Assembly (NCBI GenBank): GCA_033085395.1 | Contig: JANQBS010000490.1 | Location: 1-18,863 of the forward strand | Length of the DNA stretch: 18,863 bases | Direction of reading: 5' to 3' | Source of the DNA: Xanthoparmelia taractica | Lineage: Eukaryota; Ascomycota; Lecanoromycetes; Lecanorales; Parmeliaceae | Shown here: in pieces, positions 1-11,671 of the stretch | Layout of the letters: each line of letters opens with the position of its first letter | Position numbering within the stretch: the first letter of the stretch is position 1 | Position numbers and translations under genes: made by a program | Notes under the pieces: generated by a model | What the model was told of the DNA's origin: nothing | What the model saw: only the letters and a program-made list of their open reading frames with translations | Databases searched by the model: none

Positions 1-2
1 AT

Positions 3-73
3 AATTTTTTAAAAAAAGTTGAAAAAAAGTTAAAAACGACTATGTTCAACAGATACCACACCTTTCCGACCCG
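3..73. repeat. Left copy of a 71-bp terminal inverted repeat, followed by TA
   Basis: This stretch is the reverse complement of 18793-18863 with one difference, at position 32, where the left copy has A and the right copy implies G in a TpG context (a RIP-type transition). It contains two GTT-A-rich direct sub-repeats (about 11-31). It is followed by TA at 74-75, and the right copy is preceded by TA at 18791-18792. The unknown gene at 76-723 aligns with its inverted paralogue right up to this TA. I therefore read the repeat as the end of a TA-targeting DNA transposon that extends leftwards out of the window. The alternative is one 18.8-kb element bounded by these repeats. The repeat keeps CpA and TpG, unlike the DNA next to it. 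Confidence 0.8.
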
Positions 74-75
74 TA

Positions 76-723
76 GAGATTATACTCTATTATATTCTCT
101 ACGAAAAACTTATATATTAATTATATTAATAAAGATTAAATAAAGAAGATAAGAAGCGATTAAAATAATCTATTACGCTATTAAATAGTCTTTAAAATCT
201 ATTAAATATATAAAAATAAAGAAATAGCGAAGAAATTTCTATTAATTTTAATAAATATTAAGATATATAATTATAAAACTTACGAGTTAAAAATAAGTTT
301 ATTATACGAAAATTAAATCTTAGAATATAACTTTATCGCGATAATAAAAAGAATATAGATTATATATAATAAACTCGACTTTAAGAAAATAGAAGTAAAG
401 GTCTTTAATTTAATAATTAAATAGATATTAAATAAAATTATTATTATTTTAAAACGTTAGCTTAGCGATTATTATTTTAATATAAAGATCGAGACGATCT
501 TTAATCGTATCTCTCTTAACGTATAACGCTCTTTATTCGAATATTATTTCGACGCGAAGATTAGAATAAGTTATAAAATCTTATATAGTACGAGACACTC
601 TTTATTTGAATCGCGATTAATTAATAATTTAAGCGAGATATACTTTAATAAGAGAGGGCGAATCTTTAGAGTAGAGAAATTTACTATCTCTTTCGAAGAA
701 AGCTTTATTTTTTTCTTCGATAA
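76..723 (+). pseudogene. Unknown gene D, left copy, truncated and RIP-degraded
   Basis: I do not recognise this gene. One plus-strand frame reads as a degraded protein whose stops are mostly those expected from mutated Gln or Trp codons. The last 110 or so residues have few stops and contain HSLFESR, SEIYFNKRGRIF and SFEESFIFFF. The same order (SLFESR, ISKIFFNKRARI, SYIFFF) appears on the minus strand at 15268-15887. The two copies differ by more than RIP transitions, including small indels, so they are diverged family members. The 5' end is cut at the TA beside the terminal repeat and the 3' end at the LTR starting at 724. It may be a gene of an undescribed mobile element or a captured host gene. 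No function is proposed. Confidence 0.5.
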
Positions 724-847
724 TGTCAAAATATGAGATAAAATACGTAGTAATTGTATTGACTAAGGAGTACTAGCTAGAAAAGCGAGACTATAAGGCA
801 CGCCTTAGCGTGTCACGTGATCTAGTCACGTAACCCGAATTTTAACA
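724..847 (-). repeat. 124-bp LTR, 3' LTR of a minus-strand retrotransposon
   Basis: The segment starts TG and ends CA, with imperfect terminal inverted repeats (TGTCAAAAT against TGTTAAAAT read on the other strand). On the minus strand it is immediately preceded by the purine run GAGGGAGAG, the usual priming site next to a 3' LTR. It contains small palindromes around CACGTGA and GGCACGCC. It interrupts unknown gene D at 723/724. The bases on its two sides do not match as a 5-bp duplication, which argues against a solo LTR. No second copy was found, so the 5' LTR appears to be lost. The copia relic at 1544-6480 has the right orientation to own it, but the 3' untranslated stretch would then be about 700 bp. 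Confidence 0.55.
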
Positions 848-856
848 CTCTCCCTC
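848..856 (-). other. Polypurine tract next to the 3' LTR
   Basis: On the minus strand this reads GAGGGAGAG and abuts the TG start of the LTR at 847. This is the position and composition of the plus-strand primer site of LTR retrotransposons. Confidence 0.5.
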
Positions 857-1543
857 GAGCGTATCCTCGTAGACTCTCTATCTTCTATAAAAGCCGAGTA
901 ATTAATATGAAAATCGAAATTTCCACTAAAGGGCCCTTTTTAAACGTAGGATAACTTATACGAGATTTAAAATTAATGGATTTCAAAATCTAAATACGAT
1001 TAGCGCGAAGAAAAATCTCTTTATGAAAGATAAGTAATTGAAATAAAAAGAATAGATTATAAAGACTAAAAACAACTATATCGAAAAGAGAAAAATGCTA
1101 ATATTCGTTCTAATGTCTTATATAAATATTTTATTTTTTATTATAAAACGATTATTTAAAAAATTTCTTTTAAGTTTAATATATATATATTTAAAATTAA
1201 TAATTACGAGATTGGAGAATATATATAAGAATAAAATAAAATAATTGAATAAAATTCTTCTAGCTATATCTAATCGGCTATAAGATTTTCCTCACGCGGA
1301 GGCCGTTTTGAGAATAGAACTTAATAGTAGTGGCTGATAGCAGCGGCGAATGAGGGTGAAGTATCTAAAACGTTAACTCTTATATAAGTTAGGATCCCTC
1401 GAAAGAGCTCTATAAATTTAATAATCGCAGTGATAATTATAAATAACTATAATAATAATTATAATAGCTATTTAATATAAGTGATAATTAGATATTCTTT
1501 TAAATTATAGTTTTTTTAAAGAATAATTTTTTTAAAATAAGAC
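857..1543. other. Partly mutated non-coding stretch between copia pol and LTR
   Basis: I see no gene here. RIP is weaker than in the neighbours: 857-1000 and 1270-1400 keep CpA, TpG and GC-rich words, while 1030-1260 and 1400-1540 are AT-rich. A short hairpin (CCTC, five bases, GAGG class) lies at about 1290-1302. The stretch follows the stop of the copia polyprotein on the minus strand, so it is either that element's 3' untranslated region or contains a second, poorly visible LTR near 1270-1420. Confidence 0.35.
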
Positions 1544-4500
1544 TTAAAGAGATAATTTTAGCTTAATTAGATCTCGAAAGCGATTAAACTTATTCTTATA
1601 TAAGGTCTTAATAAGTTCATCGATTATTTATCTTTTAATAAAAATATACTTTAAAGCGATATTCTCGATAATAATTTACTTTTATACGTAATAATATTAA
1701 ATATTAATATACTTAATACGTGTATAAAATTAAGAATTCTTAGTTAAGATTATTATATTTTAATTATTATAATAAATTATTATTATTTTAATAATTAAGT
1801 CGCTAAGATTAAATTAATTAAAAAGATTACGTAATTAAATAACTTTCTTAATAATTTATATTTAATTAATACACTTAACTTTATAGATTAAAAGCGCTAT
1901 AATAAATTATCGCTTAAATAATTAATTAATCGTAGCGTTATTTACGTTAAAGATATATTTAAAAATAAAATATCGAGTGTCTTAATTATTAATTTAGTTA
2001 ATATTAATATATTTAAATAAGAATTTTAAATCTTCTTAAAAGATAAATTAATAATTAATTATTTATCTAAGATATTATAAGATATATTTAATAATCTTTT
2101 AATAAGACTTATTTAAATTAAAGTTATATCGAGATATTATTAAAATAATGTAGACGATATTAAATCTAATATCTAATATTACGTATATTAGTGAGTTAAT
2201 AGCTAATTAATAGACGATACGAAAAGCTTTAATTATCTAAAAGTCTTCTTTAGCGATCTAATACTTCTCTATACCTATTAAAATAAGAATTTCATTACTT
2301 TTTTATATATTATATTTAATAATAAATCTTTAAATATAGCTTATCTAATCGAGTTATAAGATTCGATTAATTTAGTCTCTAATAATAATTATATTAAGAT
2401 AATAATTATACGCGTCTAAATCGATTATCTCAAAGCGCTTATAAAGCTTATCTTTAATATCTTAGATTTTCTTTTTATTAAGATTAATTAATAAAATAAT
2501 ATTTACGTAGATAATAATAATAATAATATCGATATTAAAGATCGAGTAATCGATTATAATAAGCTCGAAGTCTAACTCTTTAAAATATGCTATTAGAATA
2601 TTATATTAAATTCTAAGAAATTATTTTACATTATATAGTATCTTCTTTAATCTATATATCTTATATGTATTATTAACTTTAAAGTCAATAAGCTACGTAA
2701 TATAGATAATTTTCTTTACGTTCTCGTATAAAAAGATTATTTTAATATTTATTTATTTTAGCTTTTAATTTAAAGCTATCGCTAGAATAAAAATAACTTT
2801 ATAATTTATAGATTTAATAATAAAGATAAAAGTCTTATTAAAGTCTATATTCTCGCGCGATTTAAAGTTATATATTATTTAATAAATCTTATAACGAGCG
2901 ATCTCTTTTTAAGATTTACGCTTAATTTTATAAACTTATTTATTCTCTAAAATATATATATTTGAGAAAAGATTTATTAAAATCTAGATATTAATAATTA
3001 TAAGAAAATTAACTTCTTTCTATATAATAAGCTCTTATTATATTTTTTAATATATTTTTACTATTATCTTCTTATAATTTTAAGACTTATATAGCTTAAA
3101 AGTATTAACTCTAATTAATAAAATAAGAGAATATAAAATAAATTTATAATAAGTTTTAAGAATTTCGTATTATTTTAGCGACTCACGTTTTAAAGATTTT
3201 TTAATTATTATAGATTATATTATAAACTTCTCGTCTAATATTAAGTCTTTAAAATTTATAAACGATATAAGAATCTTATTGTTAAGCATTTCGAGTGATT
3301 TCGATAACTCTTCTAAAGATACACGTAAGAATAACGCTCTTCGAGTCGGAAATTATACTCTAATTAGAATTCTAATCTTTATAAGATACTTCTTTTTAAT
3401 TAATATCGCGATAAAATTAAATATTTCGATAAAGAATTTACGTTTTCTTTTAAAATCTTTTTTTTATAAAATAAATATTAAAGCGAGCTTCTAAATTGTA
3501 TTAATAACGTTATTATAACGCTTATTATAAGCTTCTAGAAGCTTATTATTATTAATTTATTATATTTCGCGAGAGATAAGTTTTATTAAAATAGATTTAA
3601 ATAAGATATTATTAATTTAAATAATGTTAAAGAAGATTTCGATCTTACTATTAAATAGAAGTATATAATAAAATCTATTAGCTTAATAATTAACTAGTCT
3701 ATTCTTATATATATAATCTTAATACTTAATCTATTTGATATTAATTACATATATTTTTTAATATTCGATCTATTCGATAATTTACAAATAAATTAGATTT
3801 AATAAATAATCTATATATATCTTATAAGAAATAATATCTCGACTTAAGATTAATTATAGATTACGAAGATAATTAAATACTCGAACGAACTTCGTTTGAT
3901 ACTTTTACGATAATTTATTTTCTTTAAATATAGAGCTAGCTTTTTATTAAATCGTTTATCTAAGATATTCTAATTTATTATCTATTTAAAGATTATTAAA
4001 ATCAATTTCCTCTTAAATAATATCTTTAAATAGATAATATACGTATATATTATAATTATTATACTTAATATCATAATTAAATCGAAGTTAAATATATCTA
4101 TAATTATCGTATTTTACTTGATTTAAAATTAATTTAAATATTCTTAAAATCATGAATTCTATCTTATCTAATATAAAGTAGATATCGAATCTAAGAGTCT
4201 TATTATCTAAGAAATTATTATAAACTTATAATTATTATAAAAAGAATAAAATAAATCTTAAATATTATTATAAATTAGATCGTTTTTTTAATGTCTCGAT
4301 TTATTATAACAATTATACGTTTTTATTTTTATATTAATAATATTATACGATTCGTAGATATCTTTAAAGAATAAAATAATAAGATCTATCTTAATATATA
4401 TCTTAATTAGCTTTTTAAATATTCTAATAGTTCAAATAATCGTAATAACTATATTATATTTATAAGATCTTCTTATTAATTTAGAGCTCTAGAATATTAA

Positions 4501-6480
4501 TATTTATAGCAAGAGTATTTATAATAAATAAAAACTTATTATAAGCGGGAATATCTTTATTAATTACTATTAAGTATATTAGAATATCTATTTAGATATC
4601 GAGCGTATAAACTTAATTACGCTAACGCTTAAGAATAATATTATACTCTCTAATATCGATTTCGTTAGATATAAAAAAAAGGATAATTTCTTAATTCTTT
4701 AGTTATCTCTAAGAAATTAGATTAGACTTATTAATTAATATCTATTAAACATTATTAATAATTAAGATATATTCATCTCTAAATTCTTTACACTCTAATT
4801 AAATACGCTTAACTTTTTAATTATAATATAATCTACGATTCTATTAATTTTAATTAACTTAATAAATAAGATAAAGATTTAAAAGATTAAATAATCTCGA
4901 ATTATATATTAACGATATACGTAATCGATAAATTATAGCGCCGATAATATAATAATTATAAATATTGATAAGATCTTTATTATTATTTTATATAGCGTTA
5001 ATATCGTAGAGCGAGATTAAGAGATTCGATATTAAAGAATTTAAAATCAAGCGATTAAATAGATCGTTATTAAGCTTAATTACTGGATATAGATTAAAAG
5101 CTATAGATCGTTAATAATTTAATATATATTATAATAGTAACGACTTCGATAATAGACTTTTAAGAGAATTTATTCTTATTCTTATTATCTTTATCTAAGA
5201 AGTTCTTTTCTTCGCGATTATTATAATCTTTATAATTATTACGATCGTCTTGATTATATTTATTATTCTCTTTATTATTATTATCTTTAGACTTTAAATA
5301 AAAATATAGAATAACGCACTTAGAAGCGTTATACTAGTTCTTCTTATAATAATTATAATATTTATAGATTTAAATATAGATACGAGAGTTATCGATATAA
5401 GCTTTTAATTAGATTTTATTTTTAAAGTAATCTTCGATAGCGATTAGAGTAATTATAATCTATAAAGTATACGTAACGATATTATTAATTAACGCGATTA
5501 ATATCTATACTTCGACGATAATAATAGAGCTTATAAAATTTATAATAATATTAATAAATCTTATAATAATATAATTTAAATTAAATTTTAACTCGCTATT
5601 ATTATTAAAAATATTATAAATCTAATTATATTACTCGTAATATAAGTTATAAACTAAGTCTAAGCTCGAATAAAAGTAATAGATTTTTTAATTCTTATTG
5701 AAATAGAGCTTAAAGAATAAGATATCGAACTCTTTTAGTATCTTTATAGACTTATTAATATAGCTTTAACAATTATTATCGTATCTCGCGAGAGTGACGT
5801 TATTTATCTTTTTAAAGATAAAGTTAAAAAATATTAAAATCTCGAGATTTAAATTTTTTAAGAATCGTTTAAATATCTTTAATATTAATTTTACTTTTAA
5901 TTATAAAGCGAGCGTTTCGCTTATAACGAGATTTAAATATAATATAAATTTTATTATAAACTTATTTTCACGTCTTAATTTTCTTAATAATAATAATATT
6001 ATCGCTAATAATAATTGAAATTATAAAGTTCTTATCGATATATCGTTAGATATTTAAGAGCTTTAGCTTATTCTTAAATTATTATCTTCATATTTAATAA
6101 TTAGAAATATCTTCAAGCTTATTAATATTATTAAGAAAATTTAAAAAAATCGAAATTTTAATCTCTTTAATCGATATAATTAGAACTTATAATTCTTAGA
6201 ATTAGTAGAATTAATAATATTAATAAGTTAAATTTCGCTCGAAAATTAAAGAGATCTTCGTTAGAGATTAATTTTAATAATATTTTAAAGATAAATATTT
6301 TTTAAAATAGAAGTTAGATTAGCGAGAGTAATTAGAATATACTCGCTATTAATATCGCTATTCGATAAGCTTATAAATAATTTTAGCGTATAAAGAAAAT
6401 CTCTTTTAATCTTAAGATTAACTTAATATAAGCGAGATCTTTATTATCGAAGAGCGAAGAAATAAAATAATATAGCGTAG
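1544..6480 (-). pseudogene. Ty1/copia retrotransposon polyprotein relic
   Basis: Reading down the minus strand gives the copia order gag, integrase, reverse transcriptase, RNase H. At 5316-5357 a gag zinc knuckle survives as C-x2-C-x4-H-x4-C with the first two Cys and the His now Tyr and the last Cys (KC) intact. At 4291-4317 is a YNCYNKSRH remnant of the zinc-binding stretch before the integrase. Around 4100-4215 the integrase core reads FLDNKTLRFDIYFI. The reverse transcriptase has INIKIIFLY (about 2717-2753, the 'DVKTAFL' region), RLKKILYNVK (the 'KALYGLKQ' region) and a degenerate YVDD as YVNI (about 2500-2513). The end at 1544-1723 reads KYINI, then DELIKTLYKNKFNRFRDL, the typical 'ADILTK' tail of copia RNase H. 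Many stops make it non-coding now. The 5' limit is approximate and no 5' LTR was found. Confidence 0.85.
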
Positions 6481-6609
6481 CTAATAGCGCCTTATTAGAA
6501 TAATTCTCTCGTAAAGTGTAAGAATCTTAATCTTAGAATAAATAATATAAACGAATAACAAGAAAGAAAATTCTCGATCTTTATAGATCTTAATAATATT
6601 ATTATCACG

Positions 6610-6985
6610 AAAACGCACTTGCCAAGCCAATTAAGAAATCGACTAAGGCAAGTGCTTGACTGGCTTCCTTGGCTAGCTAACTTAGATAGATTTTTCCAAC
6701 TTAGAATAATAAAGACTTACACACCTAACTGAATACACTCATTGGTATTACAGTATAATAGCAACGCCAAATAGCTGTTATTAACTATTTCAGGAGATTC
6801 TTCATCATTGCTTCATTATTGCTTAATTAATACTTATTGTATTCATTAAAATAAATCTTCTTCGCGAAGAACTGCATTCTATCTAATAAGATCCGCATAC
6901 AAAATCATCGAAATTCATACCCGAACGATCGGAATCTCGCTGCACACTCACTATCCTTACTATTATCGCTATAGCTTACTCATTA
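6610..6985 (+). other. 5' LTR and leader zone of gypsy element B, little mutated
   Basis: RIP drops sharply at about 6600 and rises again after about 6990. The zone contains a TG...CA candidate LTR (about 6620-6741) followed by TTGGTATTACAG, which has the position and TGG start of a primer-binding site but is not matched to a specific tRNA. A perfect 9-bp inverted repeat (6615-6623 with 6647-6655) lies at its start. Positions 6950-7020 are a low-complexity run of TCACTA-like words. It stands directly upstream of the gypsy gag relic. LTR limits are tentative because no 3' LTR is present for comparison. Confidence 0.45.
6615..6655. repeat. Inverted repeat able to form a hairpin
   Basis: GCACTTGCC at 6615-6623 is the exact reverse complement of GGCAAGTGC at 6647-6655, with a 23-base loop. 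A second nested pairing is possible between GCCAAGCCA (6621-6629) and TGGCTTCCTTGGC (6661-6673). It lies at the left edge of the presumed gypsy LTR. Confidence 0.6.
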
Positions 6986-9900
6986 TTGCTATATCACTAT
7001 ATTACTACTATTATAGATAATATCACTATCGTTTTAAGAAATACTATACTATTTAATTATATAATAAGAGAGAGCTTTAATTCTTGTAATATACATCTTT
7101 ATATTAATAAAAAAACCTTTCTTATTAATATAATACTATCTCTCCGCTATCAAGAAGATTACTATTATTCTAACTTCGTTAGCTCTAAATTCTATCGCTC
7201 GAGATATTATTATTTTAATCCTTCGAATAGACGAATTTCTACACTTCGATTACGCTTTTATTAATCTCGTTATCGACGATATTAAGTAATTTAATATTGA
7301 TATCGTTAGAATTAATTTTAGATCTTTAGAGATCGCAAAAGAAATAACTTTATTAACTCGTAACGCACGTGTAAGAGCTCGTTCTATATCTATTAAGATA
7401 TTAAACTAGTCTATTAGTTAAGTACTTAATTAATTAATTTTTAAGATTACTCTAATTAGATTTAAGACTAATATTTAATTATTAAGAAAACTAAGAGAAT
7501 CTTCTTCTATTAATGATATATCTCGTTCTTCGCCTTTAAGAAGTTCTATTAAAAATCCTTCTATTATTAATAATTCTTTCATTAGAAATTCTCTCGTTAC
7601 TAACTCTAATTCTAGCAATTCAACAATTACAAATTTCGTTAATTTTAATTCGAATTCTATATCGAATCCTACTTCAAATTCAAGCACAAATTCTACTTCT
7701 AGAGATATTTCAAATAACTTCAATATAACTAGAAATAACGATATTAACTAGTAGAATATTAGCTTTTTATAGTAATAATAAACTACTTTATAAGATTTTT
7801 TATGTAGCGTATCTAAATCGTCTAATAAGTAAGAATTATTAGAATAGAATAGCATTAATGCTATAATGGAAATTATATTAGTTAGTAGATGAAATGCTAA
7901 TAATAGGAGATTTTTCAATTCGATATATAAGAATAAGTCGATAACTTTCGATACTTCTTTAATGAAGTATATTTTAAAAGAGATCTACTTTCGAGATATA
8001 TATTTATTTTTAAAGTATACTCGTAACGTAGCTAGCATTAAGAGTAATAAGCTCGTTCGTATAAATCTCTAAACTTATTTTAAAAGATCTACTTTAAAGT
8101 AATAATTAAGTGAGCTTTTTAATAATAATAAGTATCTTATAAAGCTCGAAAATAAACTAAATAAGTAAAAGAGAATATTAATTAAACGATTTAAAGTATT
8201 TATTAATATAACTATTAATTTATTATTAAAGAAAAGATATATCTTAAGAAATATTATTAATAAGAGGAAATCTCGAGAGTACGCATAAAAGATCTCACGT
8301 ACTTCGAAAGATATCGATTTAATTAATATTAAAAATTAGCTTAATATAATTTATAATAATTGAAATATTAAGTTAAGACGTGACTGAAGAAGATTAAAGA
8401 ATCGAATTATCTTATATGATTTTCTTGAGAAGATAAATAATCTTAAGCATAATAAATGAATCTATATAAGCAAATATAATTCGAGAACGCATAGATTTTC
8501 TGCGAGGTCTTTTTAGAATAGTTTTTTTTTTAAAAATTAGAGTAATAGCAATAGAGATATTTCTAATTAATATCAACCTCGTTTATAATAACAATTTTCT
8601 CAATAATTTCAATTTCGATCTTAACAAAATGTAGGTTCTAATAATTAATATTAGCGGCCTTATTTTTAATAGTCTTTTCGTTAACTTAATAATTAATATA
8701 AGAGTTAAAACGCTTAATTAACTTAGTTATTTCCTCGTTAATTTAATAGTAAAAATACTTATTTAAATCCGTAGCAAAACGCTTAGCCTCGTCAGCCTCT
8801 GCAAATCGTCGCTTTAAACGTATCAAATTCGATCTCGAATCGACCTTTATTTAATAATTAGTAATAATAGTTTTCTTTAAGATTAATTTAAGATTTTTAG
8901 TAAAATTAAAGTAATTAAAGATCTTAATTTAATGCTATAAATCGTCTAAAAGTAACTACTTATTAGATCTCTATTACTAACGAAAATACTAAATTAAAGC
9001 TTAACGAATAAGCTTAAAATTCGAACTATTAAAAAGAAAATATTAATATCGAATACTTTTACTTTACAGACGAAGATTAGTATAAAAATAAGATATATTA
9101 TACTAATTATAAGTATAATTCTAAGCTTTCTATATAATTAAATAATAATTAGTTTACTAGCTTTATAAAGATCGAAACCTACTATCGAAACTAGCGGAAA
9201 TTCTTCTTATTTAAGATCAAATTGTATAAGCATTTGCGTATTAACTATTCTAAGAAGCACGTTTATATCAATAAAGTAGTACTTATAATGTCTTCTAACT
9301 TCGCTAATAAGCAATTAAAAATTATTAAGTTTATCGCTTTTAATTAGAATTTAAGAAATAATAATATTTTTTAAAGTTAAACTTATATTATAATTAAAGT
9401 TAAACTTGATTCTATTAATTAAGAGAATAAAGTTTATATTAATATCGAATATAATATGAGTTTAATAGATAGATTATAATATTCTCAGTAGTATTCGAAT
9501 GTAGCTATCTTTAAAATAGTAATATCTTTATAAGTATATAAGATTAATATTTCTAAGCACGAGACTTCGAAGTATATTATATAAGATATCTATCTTTCCA
9601 AAATTAATAACTAAGATCGAAAAATACTTATATATCTACGTAGAGAATTATATATTATCGATAACTTACGTGTTAAAATATTTATTAAAAATAATATTAT
9701 TAGATCTAAAGAAATTATTATTAATATAGTCAATAAGAAAGCAAGGATTAATAATTATAGCACTATAATTAATGTTATTACTCGATCTCGAGGCGAGTTT
9801 ATTCGAAGAAAGATTTATATTAAATTATTTATTTTTATATCTTCGTATAGCGAGATAATTCTATTAATTAAGGAAATTAATCTATCTAACGGTCGTGATT

Positions 9901-11551
9901 TCTTATTTAAGTTAGTAGTATAAATAAATTTAATAATATTCGCTTATTTGATTAATTATATAATAACTAAAATTCTAATTTATTTATTTAAATTTCAAAG
10001 AAATTAAAGCTTGAAAATATTCTCGAAATAAACTACGAAAATTGCTTTTAAATAAATATCGAATCTAAATTCGTCTTAACGAAAATAGTTATAAATTTAA
10101 GTATAAACTTAAGCTTAAATTAATTAATTTTCTTATTAGCTAAAGTAAATAAGCTATTAAATAAAGTTATAATTTTTAAAAATATATAGACTAAGACTAC
10201 ACTAGTCGATCTAGTTAACGAATTCTTATAAATTTAATAAAATATCGACTTGATTAAAGTATTAGAAGAGAAATAGATAAAGCTTTTATTAAGAGATAAT
10301 TAATAGATTAAGATTAATAAGAAAATTAAAATCTATTTCTTAAGCGCACGAGATCGAGAAGTAATCGATAAAGTCTTTAATAAGTTACACGAATAGAGAA
10401 GACTTAAATAAACTAAAGATTCTATATTCTTTTTCTATTCGATATTCGTTATATAAAAAATATTATCTAATAATATTATTAAAAGAAGATTAACAATTAA
10501 TATTCGAGATTTAAATAACTTATTACTTCGAGATATATATTTAATATCTCTTTAATAGAATATAATTAAGATATCAATTAATTGTAATTTTATTTTAGTA
10601 ATTAATGCTACTTCGTTTTTCTATTAATAGCGAGTATATTTAAATTATCGCTATATATAGACTATTATAAGTTATAGAGATTAAGCAACTTTTAATATTT
10701 TAATTATAAGTTATATAAATTTAATTATTTATATTTAACGTTAAATCGATAAGATTTTGTAATATATTCTTAACGTAAAAGCTTACGTTAATAATACAAT
10801 TACGAGTATTAGAATATTTTAATAATATTTATAAGATCTTTATTAATTATTTAAGCTTTTATAAGATTTAATATTATTATTTCTTTTATAAAAGTCTTTT
10901 TAAGATATTTAAACGTTAATTTATTAAATAAAAAAGTTAATTCTATCGACTTAATTTTATTAGAAGATAAGTTTAAAACTATTTAAAACTTATAATATTT
11001 TAGTATTTTAAGAGAACTCGAATACTACTTAAGATTAACTAGCTATTTGCGTTAATACGTTTATTTCTATATATAATTAATATAGCCCTTATAAAATCTT
11101 AAAATATTACTTCTTAAGAAAGTATCGAATTTTAAACGTTAACGAAAATAACACTTTTCTAGAATAAAGCTATTTATAGCTTTAAAAAAGCAATTAACTT
11201 CTTTTTAGCTTCTTTAAGAAGTATTATCTTAGTTAATAATTCTAATATATTTTAATAATACTCGAACTTTATAAATTAACTTAAATATCTTAAAAGAGTT
11301 TAATTTTAAAGCGATAGTCTTTTATATTAAATCAAATATATATAAAAGTAAAAATAAATAATCTTCTCATATAGAAACGAAGTCTATTCTTTTTCTATTA
11401 AGGCTTTTAACTATAATAAAAAGAAATTATTAGTCTACGAAATTAAAGATTACTAATCTTATTTAATATCTAAAGAAAATAAGATATATAGTCGAATCTT
11501 TAAAGTATTCTATAATAATATAGATCGATTACTCTATTATCATTAATATTA
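6986..11551 (+). pseudogene. Ty3/gypsy element B: gag, protease, reverse transcriptase, RNase H N-part
   Basis: The degraded polyprotein reads on the plus strand with frame changes. A 5' segment (6986-7264) is open for 92 codons, and 7480-7750 is Ser/Asn/Thr-rich. Gag core is at 8050-8515, with two adjacent stops where the family has Trp-Trp, then KRFKVFIN and a DFLEK segment. A finger-like KFFLFKIKLYKHLR is at 9195-9239. Around 9644-9900 is the protease-linked module (IIDNLRVKIFIKNN, then RSRGEFIRRKI, then GRDFLFK). Reverse transcriptase starts near 10483 with RRLTINIRDLNN, continues with VINATSFFY, and carries the active site YVDD as YVNN at 10784-10795. RNase H begins near 11380 and is cut at the TA by the pogo-type insertion at 11552. 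The type matches fungal chromodomain gypsy elements. Confidence 0.87.
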
Positions 11552-11553
11552 TA

Positions 11554-11605
11554 ACCGTGGCCCCACTATTCGCTACGCTCATAGTGGTCCTACATCCAAT
11601 TGCGC
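11554..11605 (+). repeat. Left TIR of the pogo-type element
   Basis: It starts ACCGTGGCCCCACTATTCGC and is identical over 52 bases to the reverse complement of 13390-13441. It contains an internal hairpin: CCACTAT at 11563-11569 pairs with ATAGTGG at 11581-11587. TA precedes it. Confidence 0.93.
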
Positions 11606-11671
11606 ATTTTTTCGTGATTTGATCCTTTCATCCCAACTCACCATTATTTAATTATATTATAATCAATTCTT

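Noticed and set aside
3279..3494. Plus-strand open frame of 71 codons
   Set aside because: It lies antisense within the copia polyprotein relic and has no recognisable features.
5794..6018. Plus-strand open frame of 74 codons
   Set aside because: It lies antisense to the gag part of the copia relic and is low-complexity Asn/Ile/Phe from AT-rich DNA.
7475..7723. Minus-strand open frame rich in Glu and Leu
   Set aside because: It is the antisense of the Ser/Asn/Thr-rich part of the gypsy B gag region and has no domain character of its own.
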